A stretch of DNA of 64,000 nucleotides from Zygnema cylindricum (taxonomy: Eukaryota > Streptophyta > Zygnematophyceae > Zygnematales > Zygnemataceae). The notes under the pieces were generated by a model. It did not search any database. It saw nothing but the letters and a program-made list of their open reading frames with translations, and had not been told where the DNA came from. Shown here in pieces: positions 40,946-53,950 of the stretch. Each line of letters opens with the position of its first letter. Within the stretch, counting starts at the first letter, position 1. The DNA is taken from assembly GCA_037447655.1 (NCBI GenBank), contig JBBHKE010002818.1, positions 96,757 through 160,756 on the forward strand, read 5' to 3'. Made by a program: the position numbers and the translations under genes.

Positions 40946-42905
40946 GTACACCGTGTATCGTTATTAACATAGTTCAAAAGTAGGTGAAAGTAGGCCCATA
41001 CAATATGCCTATTGTACGCAAAACATACAATATGACCTTAAGAGTTAAAACCATAGTTGTTCAAAATCCATCGAAGTCATAACTACTTGCCACGTGTTGA
41101 TAAAAGCTATTGACTGCAGACCATACATTCCAGCGTCACTAAAATGGCCTTTAGTGCACTTTGAAGCCAAACGACCTTCCGTACTTCCAAACGCAGCTTC
41201 TGGCCGTTGAAATCTCATCGTCTCATCTGGACGGCTAGGAACGTCCACAAATTCACTCAGAGGCTGGCGAAATTATTTACTGTGGTGAATGACGTCATCA
41301 TATCGTAATCAAGTGGTCTTCTGATAAGATCAAAAGAAGGTGAAAGTAGGCCCATACAATATGCCTATTGTACGCAAAACATACAATATGGCCTTAAGAC
41401 CCATATTGTATTAGGGTGAAGTTCCATCGAGCGAAAAGTGGCGTTTTTTACAAAAATCCGCGACTCTCCGTACCAAATCGTACGGCCTATTTTGTTTTTA
41501 TACGAAAAACAACATTACAGAGAATCTTGCTGATACTCTCCGAAGGTCTTGGAGGTAATACTGGCTGTTAGATGTTCATCTGCGAGGAGTTCACTTCAAT
41601 TTTCTCTGTTACACCCAACCCACCTCGAGGAGGTGGGTTGGCAAATACAGAAGAAAAAAATTGTGACACGGTGGACAAATAAGCTACGTGTCATGATGGA
41701 AAATCAACGAAAAATCTGAAGATTTGCACATGACACGCGGTTTCCAAAATACAACCGAAAATAAAAAAGAAATTTCGTAACATTCCTTCGTCACGCTATT
41801 TTCGGTAACTTTTGTTCGTCACACTATTTCTCTCAAAGGACTTTCGTTATGTTAGAAAACTGAAAACCCTAAAAAATGAGTTGGCGTACAGACTGGCGTC
41901 TGCAAAATGTATAAAAGTTTGTTCGTATGATTACTTCGTACGCAGGTACATGGTACGCAAGTCAAGATTTGAAGTTAAGTTTGTCAGTGCTAAAAATCTG
42001 AAAGATATTCAATATCGGATCGTAGCTTGCGTGGCGCCATTCAATTTAGAACACGTGGCTTACAGACTCTACGTGATGGAACTTCGACTCAATCGACCCG
42101 GTTTGTAGAGTTCGCCGTACAATTACAGAAACGTATGATGGAACTTCACCCTTAGTTGCAAAATGAAAAAGAATAGTAACAGGGTTGAGTTGCACATCGA
42201 TCGATAGAGAATTAAACGTCATGTCTAGAATTTAAAAAACATTCGGACAAATTTTTATTTTTCCGTGAGTTTTGAGGTATTTTTTATTTAAACCGTAAGA
42301 CTCGGACGATCAGACGGTCGCTGATCAAAGTAGCGATCTAAGAAGATCACATGAAAATCCCATAACACAACGAACGATAGGACTTACGTCCGCGTTTTTT
42401 TTTTCCAAATTTTTTTTCCCGGTTTTTTTTTCCCGCGGAATGTCATCCTAATCCGTGTCAGTTCGCTAAAAAATTCCGTCCGGCGGCCTGCGCTGTACTA
42501 TGATGATACGTCATATTCGTACGTTCGTACAAGAGTGTGCACAAACGCACACACATACAGTATGCCTACTCTGCGCGAGTTTTGTGCGAAGTTTTGTGCG
42601 CCTACCAAAGGCCTACCATAAAAACGCCTACCCCCGGACTCAGATGGTTTACCATCGTGCATTTTAATATATCATGCGTCTTCACTTTTAAACTATGGTT
42701 ATTTGTGTTATTGTGTTTTTAGTCTCTACAAACATCTTTTCTTCGTACACGCATGTCGGTTTCTATATCTGACGGTTGATATTGAAAGTTAAGATTCTCA
42801 GCTTCCGATTGGCGGTCTTAAATTGAAATCGAACAATTGAGTACAGATAAAAGATGTTTTAAGCGGCCAAAAAAAACATTAACACTAATAGCGATACACG
42901 ATGTA
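40946..42905. mobile_element. Multi-level nest: family B MITE containing a hAT-like element containing a Harbinger-like element
   Basis: Outer family B left end GTACACCGTGTATCGTTATTA (40,946) resumes after 42,697 and ends with CACTAATAGCGATACACGATGTA (42,905). It is split by an element with ends CATAGTTCAAAAGTAGG (40,968) and CTTTTAAACTATG (ending 42,697), flanked by GTTATTAA / GTTATTTG (6 of 8 match). That element is itself split by the PIF/Harbinger-like copy at 41,414-42,151. Its left end sequence also appears twice (40,968-41,045 and 41,333-41,410), around a segment starting CATAGTTGTTCA. Confidence 0.7.
41414..42151. mobile_element. PIF/Harbinger-like non-autonomous element, 738 bp
   Basis: GGGTGAAGTTCCATC at the left and GATGGAACTTCACCC at the right, flanked by TTA (41,411-41,413 and 42,152-42,154). 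Near-full-length homologue of 35,224-35,959, including the CAACCCACCTC-GAG-GAGGTGGGTTG hairpin. Confidence 0.85.
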
Positions 42906-43021
42906 ATGTAGAGAGAAATGAACGGTGAAGATCTGATTTATCTAACGGCTTGAGAATCAGGAAGGCGATGTTTTCCAATATTTTTGCATATCTCTCCGGC
43001 CAGCCGATGCATCCATGTAAC

Positions 43022-43235
43022 TACACCGTGAATCGCCACTAGCGTTAATGTATTATATTTACAATTAAAACGTTTTTTTTCGTACACACCTTTAGGACCA
43101 TGAATATGAGGATTGTTATTGAGAGGTAAGATTATCAGCTTCCGATAGGCGGTCTCAAATTCAGAATCAAACAAACGTGCACGGAGAAATAATGCATTAA
43201 GCGGCGAAAAATACATTTAAGGATTTATTAGTGTT
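43022..43235. mobile_element. GTAC-ended MITE (family B), 3' end decayed
   Basis: Left end CTACACCGTGAATCGCCACTAGCG. Interior CGTACACACC, CAGCTTCCGATAGGCGGTCTC and GTGCACGGAGAAATAATG. The right terminal repeat is not recognisable. Confidence 0.6.
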
Positions 43236-43377
43236 AATGCAAAATCATAATAAATAAGGCAGATTTATTGCAAGGAAAAGTGGCAGATTGTAGTCCATCT
43301 CCCTAAATAGTGTTGTTAACACCATTTTATGATTTTCGGCCAGAATAGGTCACGACTCACATCCTATAATACTATAA

Positions 43378-43425
43378 TTAGTGTTGGGTATTGAGGACCA
43401 TTTTCCTGTAGCTGGACACTTTTCA
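43378..43425. repeat. Remnant end of a TAGTGTTGGGTAT hAT-like MITE
   Basis: TAGTGTTGGGTATTGAGGACC matches the left end of the complete element at 59,217-59,646. Only this end is recognisable. Confidence 0.5.
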
Positions 43426-43694
43426 ACATGTTGGATTGACGACCTGGCATCGACAAGCTGTGTCATTTGTGACTTGTCGGTGCGCGTGGCCGTGTTTTGT
43501 GTGTACGAGAGAGCTCACAATTTGTTTTGCCGAGTTGACGGCGTGCCTTTTAGGCCGTCAAAAAATAAAGACGGCTCGTAGCTATTTAAATCCTGGCCGG
43601 TAGAAAGTTTACAAATCGAACGGCAAAATCTGATTGGTGTATCTGAAGCAAATTCTGCTGTGCCGCGGTTTTTCCCCTATGCCATATGTTTGTT

Positions 43695-43915
43695 TGTATT
43701 ACGCTCGTTATTAGCGTCAATGTTTTTTTCGCCACTTAAAACATATTTTCTCCGTACACAATTGTCGGATTGTACATCTGACGGTTGTGATTGAAAGATA
43801 AAATTATCAGCTTCCGATTGGCGGTCTCAAATTGAAAATCCAACAAGTGTGTACGGAGAAAATATGTTATAAGTGGCGAAAAAAACATTGACGCTAAGAG
43901 CGATTCACGGTGTAC
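43695..43915. mobile_element. GTAC-ended MITE (family B)
   Basis: TTACGCTCGTTATTAGCGTC to CGATTCACGGTGTAC, with CCGTACACAATTGTCGGA and CAACAAGTGTGTACGGAGAAAATATG interior. It abuts the family C element that follows (GTAC-T-GTAC). Confidence 0.75.
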
Positions 43916-43916
43916 T

Positions 43917-44462
43917 GTACACCGCAATCGTTATTAGCGTGGGAGTTTGATTAGCGTATAATAATAATTACAGTGGTGTACGCTATTTAAGAATTTGAAA
44001 ATTTTGGAAAAAATCATACATTCTAATTGTTTGATTATGGTAATTTGGATCTTTGAAAAAAAAATGTCGGTCGCAAATATGCTTACACTAATATAGGTCT
44101 CCGTACACAATCTGACAAATCGTACACAAATCGTACATTCACACGGTCGAAACGCGGCTGTCGGACGAATATGTGCGAACGGGATTTTTTACGACCTAGT
44201 TTTTTTTCCTTTTTAGAACGCACATTCTCATGCGTCCGCGGTTACTAAAACTAATTTATTTTACTTTTTAACTTAAAAAGGTACATTTATGTACGGTCTG
44301 ACACTGACCGTACACCACTCTATTTAAGAGACAACGTACTGAAAATAACCCTAAATAGAATAAAGAAAAAAATAGAATGAACTACACTAATGGAGAATAA
44401 AAAAAAAAAAAAAAGCGGGACGGAATTAGTGTACACAACGCTAATAACGATTGGCGGTGTAC
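43917..44462. mobile_element. GTAC-ended MITE (family C), with ~320 bp inserted
   Basis: GTACACCGCAATCGTTATTAGCG to CGCTAATAACGATTGGCGGTGTAC. Ends and the GCGGGACGGAATTAG subterminal motif match the 222-bp copy at 54,291-54,512. This copy is 546 bp and holds extra sequence with a CGTACACAAATCGTACATT segment. Confidence 0.75.
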
Positions 44463-47400
44463 TGTTGTATATTGAAGGACCCGATTTGGCGTGGTATCCG
44501 ATCTTGTTAGCCTTTATGTATATCGCCAATAAGTCAATCATATATTTTCGCCTTTACCCGATAATTCATTCCCCTTGAATACGTCAATACGTTACAAAAA
44601 GCTCCAGTGTTTCTGTACGAATGTCGTCGTGCGCAAAACGACAACTAGTCAAAGCTGATTCTGCAAGATAATGAATCTTTCATGCGACTTGACTGAAAAT
44701 CAAATCAAATAATTTAGTGGTTATTGGTAAATCAAGCATCTTCCACCTGGCAGCAACTGGCCATTTCAAGGTCATGTGACTATCAGGAGTTAACATTTCA
44801 ATAGAATCAAACTATCTGGTGACGAGTGGCAATCTACTGGCTACTACATGAAAATGCGGCAGGAGTACATGAACCGTACATTACAAGCGTGCGACAATCG
44901 GTCACAATGTTTTCCGAAACTCGAGCTATCTATAGAGTGGGAGGTCGTTGCCACGTTGCAAAAAAAAGTACATTTGATTTGTCCTTGATAGACAGAGACA
45001 AGGAGCTTTGGAAGCTCCGTGTACGGATAAGGGCCAAACCTCCGTATGACAATAATGACCGCCTATTTTAATACATATTAGAGAATGTTATATATGCAGC
45101 CAAACTAAAAACACTATCAATACATGAACCCTGGCTACAGGACAAAACCTGACACTAACCGTTTTTAGGTAGGAAAACGTTAACCGTACAGATTCTGACA
45201 GCTTGTCAGAATCAGACAGAAGGGACAAGCCCATCGTTATCAGGGTTACTAATTTCGGTTGAGAACTTTTTTTAGGCCGAAAAGTATACAATAGTGTTGA
45301 AAGACTATCTAAAAGATCGTACAGCTTTATCAAGAAAGCACGCTGGTAAACCATTCGAGTATATGAAAAAAAAAAACGAAATTGCAAACACCGAACGGAG
45401 GGAGCGCAAGCCAACAAAGAAAATTAAAAGGAACAAGAAGCACAAAAACAACAACAAAACAGCATACGAGCAACACAAACTACAACAACCAAACCTCACC
45501 ATAGCTAAAGAACTATTGGAGAACCTCATCAACCACCCAAGCTCGACACAAATAATAATTGCTACTAATTTGTTCATTAAATAATGATTGCGCTCTTTCT
45601 TCGTAGAAGCTTCACGCGCAACCACTCCAAACCAAACCCTTATTGGGTGTGCTCGGAGTACAATAGCAAAATTAAGGAGTAGAAATAATATTTTGGTTGG
45701 AAACCTTGAATTGTATAACTTACATTAAAAATTGTGTAAGGACAAAGTTGTAGTTAGCAAAACAACCCATGTCGGTGGATAGGGAACAAACATATAGTAT
45801 CACACTTACATGTGCTCGACATCGAGGGCGTCCCAATCACCTCATATCAAACGCCTAAAATGAGCCATAACCCCAATATAACCCATATGAGTTGGTGGGA
45901 CAAGAATCTACGAGCGTTGAGTTGGGTGACGTCCATCGGCTCGAAACAAATGTGACATAAAGAGAGGTGAATGATATCCTATACCAGAGTAAGTAACGTT
46001 AAAAGGATGTGGGTGAACAATTTAGGGCACGATAGCCCTAAGTTGCACGCCCATAAAACTTCTAGACAAAAGTGCAATCCCTTTTTGTAGTGTTAGACGG
46101 AAGTGCAATTGATGAAAAGAAGGGTACAAGGAAGCAAAATGACAATTATTATTTGTGTGGCAAACAAAACGGACCTAACCCCTAAGGAAATTTGATACCC
46201 ATGATAATTTAAACGTGCGTAGCTATGAAATCATGTTTATAAACACTTGATTTTGTCTTTGGTGTTTCGTTTGGGGTGTTTTAAGGTTTTTTGGGCATTT
46301 TTGGCTTTCTTTAGACAATTCTAGGGCTTAAGGGTTTTCGGACTTTTTAGGAATTTTGGGTGCTTTTAACATTATGTCTCAAATTCTTCGACTTTTTTTT
46401 TCTTGCGAAAATGCCTTCATGGGGTACCAACAATTAAAATCATACGCAATTTCATGCGGTTTGATACCTGTACGGAAACTACAGTAATTTCTGAAATCAA
46501 ACTGCCATATCGAAGAAGATCGAAACCTCTAATTATATTGAAAAGCGAAAATCGTAAGTTGTTAGGTCCGCCACACTAAAGACAATACAAAAGGTACGAT
46601 TTTGACGGGTGAGTATAGTACTGTACTTGTTACAGGTGTGTGTACCTTTCACAGGTGTTCACGTGGTGCAAATTCTTGTTTGGGAGCGGAACAGAATCTG
46701 GCGATATTTTTTAACCACTGTCATTTGAAGGAAAGATATTAGCGGTTGTCATAACCGTACAATTTCATCCAGCGCGTCCGTACATATTATCTATTTTGTT
46801 GATTCATAACAGAGTATTTCCTCTTCAAGTCGAGACACTTATTTGTCGGCTAGTCATGCGTACTGACACGTTGCAAATATAGGTGAGCCTCTACTATTTT
46901 GGCGAGTGGTTACACTGTTTTGTCGTTTTTGGTAATTTGTCGGCACGAGTGACACCAGACGAGCGACAAAACGGTTCGTTCTGCAAATCTTTTTAGGGTT
47001 TTTTATTGAAGGACCTGTCAAATCTTTACGCAAAAGGACCTGTCGAAACCCTAACGACTCCAAGAAAAAATCGGCCTCGAATGATCATCTAGACGGCGAT
47101 TTTTTGACTCGAATATCCATATACCACGTTTTGATTGGTCTCCAAGATTGCGAAGGGATCCTGGTTCGGAAAAGGTTTCATATAAGAGCTTTACATGTGA
47201 AAAGTACATAAGAGTACATAATTATCCGTACATGCGACGCATGTAAAAATTGGAAACGTCAGACAAGGACGTCATACAGTTTCTGCACCGACATTTCTAG
47301 TTTCAGCTGTCACCACGTACGCGTTCGAAAAATCTTGAAGATTCTGAGGATTTTCTGTACACAAATGGCCAAGAATAGAGAATCTTGTGGCGATTGATTT

Positions 47401-49100
47401 TGAAAGTGAATTGACATATAAATGGTATTTCGCCATCGAAACAAATGCGACCAAAGTTTGACTGCGTGTAAGACATCCAAAAATAAGTCGGTCGTGATCG
47501 TGTAATTCTATTTGACTCTGTCACGTAGTACGGATCGTACGAAAGAAATGAAAAAAATCACAAAATCACAAAATCACAAAATCACAAAATATGAAGACAG
47601 CTCAGAGAAAAAATCAAGAAAACAAAGTTGCCAAAAAAACATCTTTTCAACTTCTTCAGGTGATCAATAATATTGTTTTAGGTTTTCATGTTTGAAAACT
47701 TTACACGGTAAAAATTTTCGTATACGCATATCTAGCGAGTTGACACCTGGCATACACACGCGGCTGAGTCTCATTTGCGTTCTAACCGAGGACCGATTTC
47801 CTGATCCGTTACCATTTCTAAATACGATAGACGATACGGAGGATTCCGCGTCTCAATGGCGGAAAAAGCGCTGTTTTCGACAAAACAAAAAACCGAGAGA
47901 CTAAAATATTGGTTATTGAGCCGCCTTGTTCGAACTGAGCTTGGTCAGGTCCTGACAACACCAGTGAATTCCAATACTTTTCCGCCATGTAGAACTACCC
48001 TAAAAATACGGCTTGCCAACCGTCAATAACCATTTTATAAAATGAGCTGGAGTCACGCATACTGTACGATCGTACGTATGACATAGAATGAAATTCTTAC
48101 GTGTAAAACAGCCTAAAGCTGGATGTACGTAAACCATGAGGGGGAAAAATATTCCACATACCCACTTTACTTTTGAGGCAGCGATAACATGCCCAAATTT
48201 CAGCATCACGAGAGTGGGCAAAACCCTCATCTCTGTACGGAGAGTATTGCAAACGTTCCACTATGTACACTTGCTGAGTTCAGTAGCCTGTTTGTTCTGC
48301 TCCTGAAAAGGCTCTACGCACTGAAATGTTGCATATATAACTGTTTGTCAAAAACTCAGTACTTTCAAAAAATTACAACAGCTGAAGGAAAACCAAAGTA
48401 ACTTGACAGGACTTCTGCCGTTCTACAATTGGCTTAAAAAATCGGGATGGGCACACTCATTAAGATGGCAAAAGTTACCCTTTGGTGCCACCTCTGCAAT
48501 TCAATGACAGTTTCAGATGTCTCCAACCATTGCCACGCGTCACATAACACCAATCTGCAAACCTAAGGTTACGCTTTCTCGTTCTCTCCAGACTTCCACA
48601 TCTATTGTTCTCGACAGTTTTCCAGCAAATCCCCCAATTTGAAAGATACATCAATCTAAAGGACACTAAAAAACAAAATAACGGCTTCACTAACACCACC
48701 TTTATGCCCTTGATTCCAACCTGTTATCTACAAGAAAAACAAGCTGGATTCCTTAATCCAAACCTCTCCCTGATAGTTTTCAGCAACCAAAACAAGATTT
48801 TTCACCAAAACAAATCACACTTTGTACTAAGATGTCTTCTATTTTAGCGTTGAAACGGCAGTATAAATTCTCCTTCCACCAAACCCCAAAAAGCGGAAAA
48901 TAAGCGGAACCGCCCAAAAGATAACTTTATTTCTTATTGAGGCCAAAGCCAAAAGAGACAGAATTGTCATACATGGTATTATCAGCACTGCTCTTTCTAA
49001 TGAAAAACATACTCTTTCCCCTCATTAAAGGGCAGAAATGCACAACTCCTGGCTTAAAATGCAACACACGTAATAAATTGGGCACCTATACAGTTAAGGC
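44463..49100. other. Intergenic, no supported gene
   Basis: Only short open frames without family resemblance. The lysine/asparagine-rich frame at 45,294-45,584 is compositionally biased. A four-fold ATCACAAA micro-repeat lies at 47,557-47,590. The 3' UTR of the minus-strand AXS gene should end somewhere above 49,000. Confidence 0.5.
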
Positions 49101-49412
49101 TAAAAAAGCCATGGAAAACTATCTAACAGGGGATGTTCCAAAACCCTGGACTAGCCTCAGCATACTTGCAGACCAAAGAGGCCAGATTTTATTTCCCGAA
49201 CCACTGTTTTCCACCACTCCTCTTCCATCTCTCCCATATTCCGCATCATATAACAACAATTAAAAACTCGAAAGAAAAAAATTATAATGAAAAGAAAAAG
49301 AATATCGAAAAAAGGTTCAGCCACGCATCAAAGGACCAGGCATCGAAAAGTTTTGACTTTGAAATGTCTGGCCGTTGTTGTCAGGTCCCAAAATCAGCTT
49401 CCAATTTGCTCA

Positions 49413-52400
49413 TCAAGCTGCCTTCCCTTTTGTCATCGCTTCCTTAATTGAATCCGCATAGGTCTCATGCTGGTACTTCAATGTGATATCCAACATCTCC
49501 CTCAATGACACTTTAGGACTCCACCCTGTAATCACCGAAGCAAGCGTATAGGTTGAGTAACTGACTAACCAGCACACGGAATCTTGAAACTCCCAAATCA
49601 AATATGTCCACATTCAAAAAATTGGGAGCCTTGTCGGTGTTTGCTACCCTAATTGCTATGAGAAAACATTGGTTTTGAATGAAAATGCAAATGCCTTGAA
49701 TATGTCCACTCTCCTTGAGGTTGGGAGCCCTGTTAGAAAACCTGGTTTCCAACCCTAATACTAGTAAGAAAAGACATACCGAGTTGGTTTTGGATGATCG
49801 TCATGTCAGGGATGCGCTTATCACTGTCGTCATAACCAACGCCATAAAACTCCAACGAGGGAACATTTACCATCGGTTGAGCCAGCTTTGGTCTTCCAGT
49901 GACCTTGCAATATGCCTGTGGTAAGGAACCAAGCAAACATTAAGGTAAAATGTGAGAACTAAAACGTAAAAGGAAAACTTCTCTCAGGCATAAACGAGGC
50001 AAAGCATTAGACTGCCTCCTTTAATTAGATGCCTCTCATTTCAGCCAGAAAAAAATCGAGAAGGTGACTTACATCTGTCATTTGCTCTGCCAGCTCCTTG
50101 ACTGTGACCTCATTCTCTGGATTTCCAACATTGAAGATGCGATTGTTCGCTCTTGCAGGATTCTCCTGCAACTCGCCAAAGATAGGGGGCACAGAGAGAA
50201 AGAAAGAGAGAGAGAGGAGAGAGAGAGGAGAGAGAGAGAGAGGGAGAGAGAGAGAGTGAGAATAGAGAGCACAATGTCTGTTAGCCGGACTAAAGACGAG
50301 ATGTGGGGCTTCTTGGGAATAACGAACGTTTCTGAGAAAGGTTACAGGGCAGAAAATTAAAATGACAACAATATTTGCTTCTACTGGTAGATGATTGTTC
50401 AGGCAGAACCATGTCATAAATTAGATTACAAATGTAAAAACCATCAGACTAAAAAAAACATAAGCCCAGGACGTATATAAAATGAAATGCAAGGAGACTT
50501 ACAATCATAAGCATGACAGCTTTGATAGCATCTTTGATGTAGCAAAATGTTCGCTGCGATTTACCATCATCAACCAACTTGAGAGGCTCCCCTTTCATGA
50601 GATTCTGCAGATTGTAACAACCAACAGGTTGCAGTAAGGAATACATCCAATTTCAGGAACTAATACAACTGCTAATCTCCAAAACATAGAGATCTTCTCA
50701 AGCATCCATATCCAATATAGAATGGGAGAAAGTTTAGGCATCCACTGTAGGGGGAAAAACCTAGGAAACCAAAGGGGGAAAAACCTAGGAAACCAAAGGG
50801 GGAAAAACCAAGGTACGTCAAGCCTACAAGCTGTCATTTCTATTTTTTAATAAAGCAGATATAAAACACTTACAGTGCTAAAGCAAGCTAACACTCTGGG
50901 GACTCCATCACTGGGACCATCAACACCCGGGATGAAGTCCATCCGAGGTCCTATCCAGTTAAAAGGCCGAACAATTGTAAACTTCAGACCATTCTCAGCT
51001 CCTTCACCTGCACATACATAAACATTACAATTATAACTATCGACGTCACTAAAAAAGCTAAGATCTCGGCAACAAATTATACCATTCAATAAATTTAGGG
51101 TAAAATGAGGTTATTTAGGAGGATGTAAAATTTTGCAAACTAGCATTAACAGGATAGGAGCCTGCTGCTCAAAATAAAAAGCGCTTACTTATAGAGAACT
51201 ATATGTACAATGTAACTGTACTCATACAGAAAACGGAACGAACATGAGTTTCGCTGGTTACCTGCCAGTAACAACAGTAACACAGAAGTAGATATTTACC
51301 CTATAAGAGCTCATTTGCTATGTATGACAATGTAGTAGGTGCCATGGATGGCAATGCAGAAACTGGTGAGATAAAACGAATGCTAAAAAAATTACCAAAA
51401 ATTAGTCGCTCAATCAGCTGTTTTGCACATGCATACGACCAACGCTGCTTCTCAATAGAGCCATAAATGCAAGGGGACTCGTCCTCCTTCAGCACAAAGT
51501 TTTCAGGTTCCTGCAAAACAAGAGGAAAAACAATACTATTAAAGAAAAAAAAAGGACCTGACTACTTGACCGCTTCTAAAAAGTGGCTTTCTGTAATGTG
51601 AGCAGACATCAGAATACACCTCAATTTGATCAGGAACGCAACATTAAGAATGCATAGCAGTTAGCAAACAACAATTGTCAACTTGAACCAATAATTTCCG
51701 GAACAGAGTGGAAATCCACATATTAAACTCCAACCTGACTGTCATGTAGGAATACCATACCTTTCTCAAAGGGCTGTCGACGGGTAGAAAGTTTGCCAAC
51801 GTCTTTCCATAAACCTCACATGTCGAAAAATGTATCAATCGCTTCTTGAAGTCAGAGCAGATGCGCACCTAGTGCATACAAACTCCTTCCAAATATTAAC
51901 CATTATAGAGGTATAAAACAGAAATAATACGAAAAACATTTTACATGTCAGGTATTACACAGAATCGAAAACATCATCAATGAACTTTTTTTTTCAGAGT
52001 TACTATTCACTTACCACAGGAATTGCATCTACAAAATTGCTGTAGATTGTATCCAGAGGGCGAGTGTTGTAATCCGCTGGAGTACAGATTGCAGCCAAGT
52101 TGATTGTCTGCAAAAAAGATAAGTAAAAATTTAGAACCAAATGAGGTGCGCAATCAACTTAAAATATACTTTAAAAATTGAAACATAGGGGCTCAGACAA
52201 CGGGCAATATAATCGGAAAATCAGTTCTATGGTAAAACATTACCATATCACACATCTTGATCAATTCCTCCAACCTAGGATCATGGCTTGATATTAACTC
52301 TGTAGAACTCAATCCTCTCGGCCCAGGGTTCTCCTTCTTGCAAAAGATGATCAATCTTATCACTGTAAACATCGATTGCAACAACTGAATGATTGGTTTC

Positions 52401-52517
52401 CCACATTAACTCCTCACATAAATGAGAGCCTATAAAGCCTCCTGCTCCAATCATACAAATTTTTATAGGAGCCACCACTCTTCCATCGAGATCATGTCGT
52501 TCAACAGTCCCTACCAT
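49413..52517 (-). CDS. AXS: UDP-D-apiose/UDP-D-xylose synthase, 9 exons
   Basis: AXS is an NAD-dependent short-chain dehydrogenase/reductase that converts UDP-glucuronate to UDP-apiose and UDP-xylose in the cytosol, for pectin RG-II and apiogalacturonan. Exons on the minus strand: 52517-52244, 52107-52015, 51868-51761, 51510-51396, 51007-50874, 50604-50503, 50165-50073, 49915-49780, 49525-49413; all introns are GT-AG. About 388 codons, as in known plant AXS. Seen: the Rossmann motif GAGGFIGSH, catalytic Cys in AAICTPADYNTRP and FSTCEVYGKT, the active-site Tyr/Lys in RWSYACAKQLIERL, then RPFNWIGPRMDFIPG, SQRTFCYIKDAI, FNVGNP and GYDDSDKRIPDMT. The first exon has one surplus base (GG at 52,285-52,286): the family reading VNIKHDPRLEELIK needs a single G there. 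Otherwise the gene looks intact. No neighbouring gene is functionally related. Confidence 0.95.
49600..49800 (-). repeat. Duplicated exon 8 edge in AXS intron 8
   Basis: Bases 49,698-49,800 span the end of exon 8, its donor and the start of the intron. A decayed copy lies at 49,600-49,685. Shared, read on the plus strand: AATATGTCCAC, TTGGGAGCC[TC]TGT, ACCCTAAT, AGAAAA, and TTGGTTTTG[AG]ATGA. The donor is lost in the copy. Confidence 0.7.
50195..50262 (-). repeat. CT microsatellite (sense) before AXS exon 7 acceptor
   Basis: GAGAGA on the plus strand, so CTCTCT in the transcript, 30-95 nt upstream of the exon 7 acceptor. Confidence 0.8.
50748..50815. repeat. Tandem ~24-bp repeat in AXS intron 5
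   Basis: Three copies of GGGGGAAAAACCTAGGAAACCAAA, the last truncated to GGGGGAAAAACCAAGG. Confidence 0.85.
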
Positions 52518-53940
52518 CTTGTGTAGTGTAGAAAAGCTTCACAAACAGTAAAAATGTGTGACAGAAACCGGTAGCTAACAAATGGAAAAAAAAAGATTGC
52601 GGAAACAAAGATTTTTTTCTGCAAGCTGATTCTGCAATCAACCTAAAAACAAAGAGGTGACAATAGACTTATGAGATAGATAAAGCTTTCCGATTCTTGT
52701 AAAAACAGCTTCGTTTGCCGCACTAAAACTCGTCTCCTATATGGATGCTTCACTTTCACTTCTAATTGTAACTTGATAACTCCTGAGATTATATTCCTTT
52801 TTACAAGCTCCTTCTACAGAACTGCCTCCAACTTTCCAACACACAAAGCTCTCTTGGCCCGCGTCTGCAGACTACTTCTAAAAGCTCCTTCCAAATAACA
52901 AATCATAATAACAAGTTCCAAAGGATACGGCAGCCACGTAAGCCAAAAATCCGTCGAACAAATGGCTTTACTGTTAAGAGTCAATGGGAGAAGACTGCTC
53001 CCTGTTGATGCAAGACCAACCGAGCAGTTACACATTCACTGGCGGCTTTGCTGAATGCTTGAATTTGACGCCGTCGCCGACAGCTACAGTATAGACAAGT
53101 CAGTACGCGTCGCTGTCTAAAATAGTGGCCGGCAAAGCTGGTGGAATGATGGACACGTGCCGTCGGGCAGAAAAGAAACATTTTTTTTGCAGCTCGCAGG
53201 TACGGTTTCGTGCAATTAACCTCCTTCAGACTTGTGCTCAAGTACATAATTCGTATAGGTTATATGTACTTTTATGTACCTTTACCAATCGCAAAGGTCT
53301 CTAATCGCTGTACTGTAGTCTTTACAGAAAGAACGAGGAACAGCGCAGAGTTTCGTAAAATTTTGATGCCCGTAAATGTTTTATAAATACTAAATATTGT
53401 GTCCAGCACTTAATGGCGCTGAGTCGGCGAAGTGGCTGACCCCATCTGACGAAAAAAAAGAAGAATCACGCGCCTGGCCGCCAACAGGTCAGCGCTGCTT
53501 AACCGGTGCGGCAGCCGGTAAATCCGCAATTCCAGACAGCCGGCGTCTGGTCAGAAATTCAGATCTGACACATAACTATCAACCAGCGGTTGTGGCTCCA
53601 CCGCCAAAATTTGCTGCCTCCCGGCGAATGGGAGTCGGGTGATCGTACAGCTTGGTTACCGTACGGTACTGGAGGGCAGTGATAAACACCAGAAATAACC
53701 CTCCATGCGTCGTATGCTGCTACAACCGTCGCATGAAAACTCGCACATGCTGAGAATCCTCGTGGTAGACGATCCGGTTCCGATGCACAATATTGGGAGC
53801 ATAGAGGTACCAAACGTACGGATTTTCACTTTTTTACGAAAATGCGTTAATTTTTTAAGATTTTGAAGTTTTCGTTAAATTCGTATACTTTTCATGTACG
53901 GAAAAAATGTACGGAAAAAAGGTACGGAATAAACAGAAAA
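52518..53940. other. AXS upstream region, no other gene seen
   Basis: Presumed AXS 5' UTR and promoter plus intergenic sequence. The open frame at 53,397-53,642 has no family resemblance. No clear TATA element could be assigned. Confidence 0.45.
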
Positions 53941-53950
53941 AGATTGAAAG

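Noticed and set aside
45294-45584. 96-codon Lys/Asn-rich frame
   Set aside because: Composition-driven (AAA/AAC codons), no recognised domain, no conserved neighbours.
48605-49263. Plus-strand frames of 80-108 codons downstream of AXS
   Set aside because: No family resemblance; most likely the AXS 3' UTR/intergenic region read in reverse.
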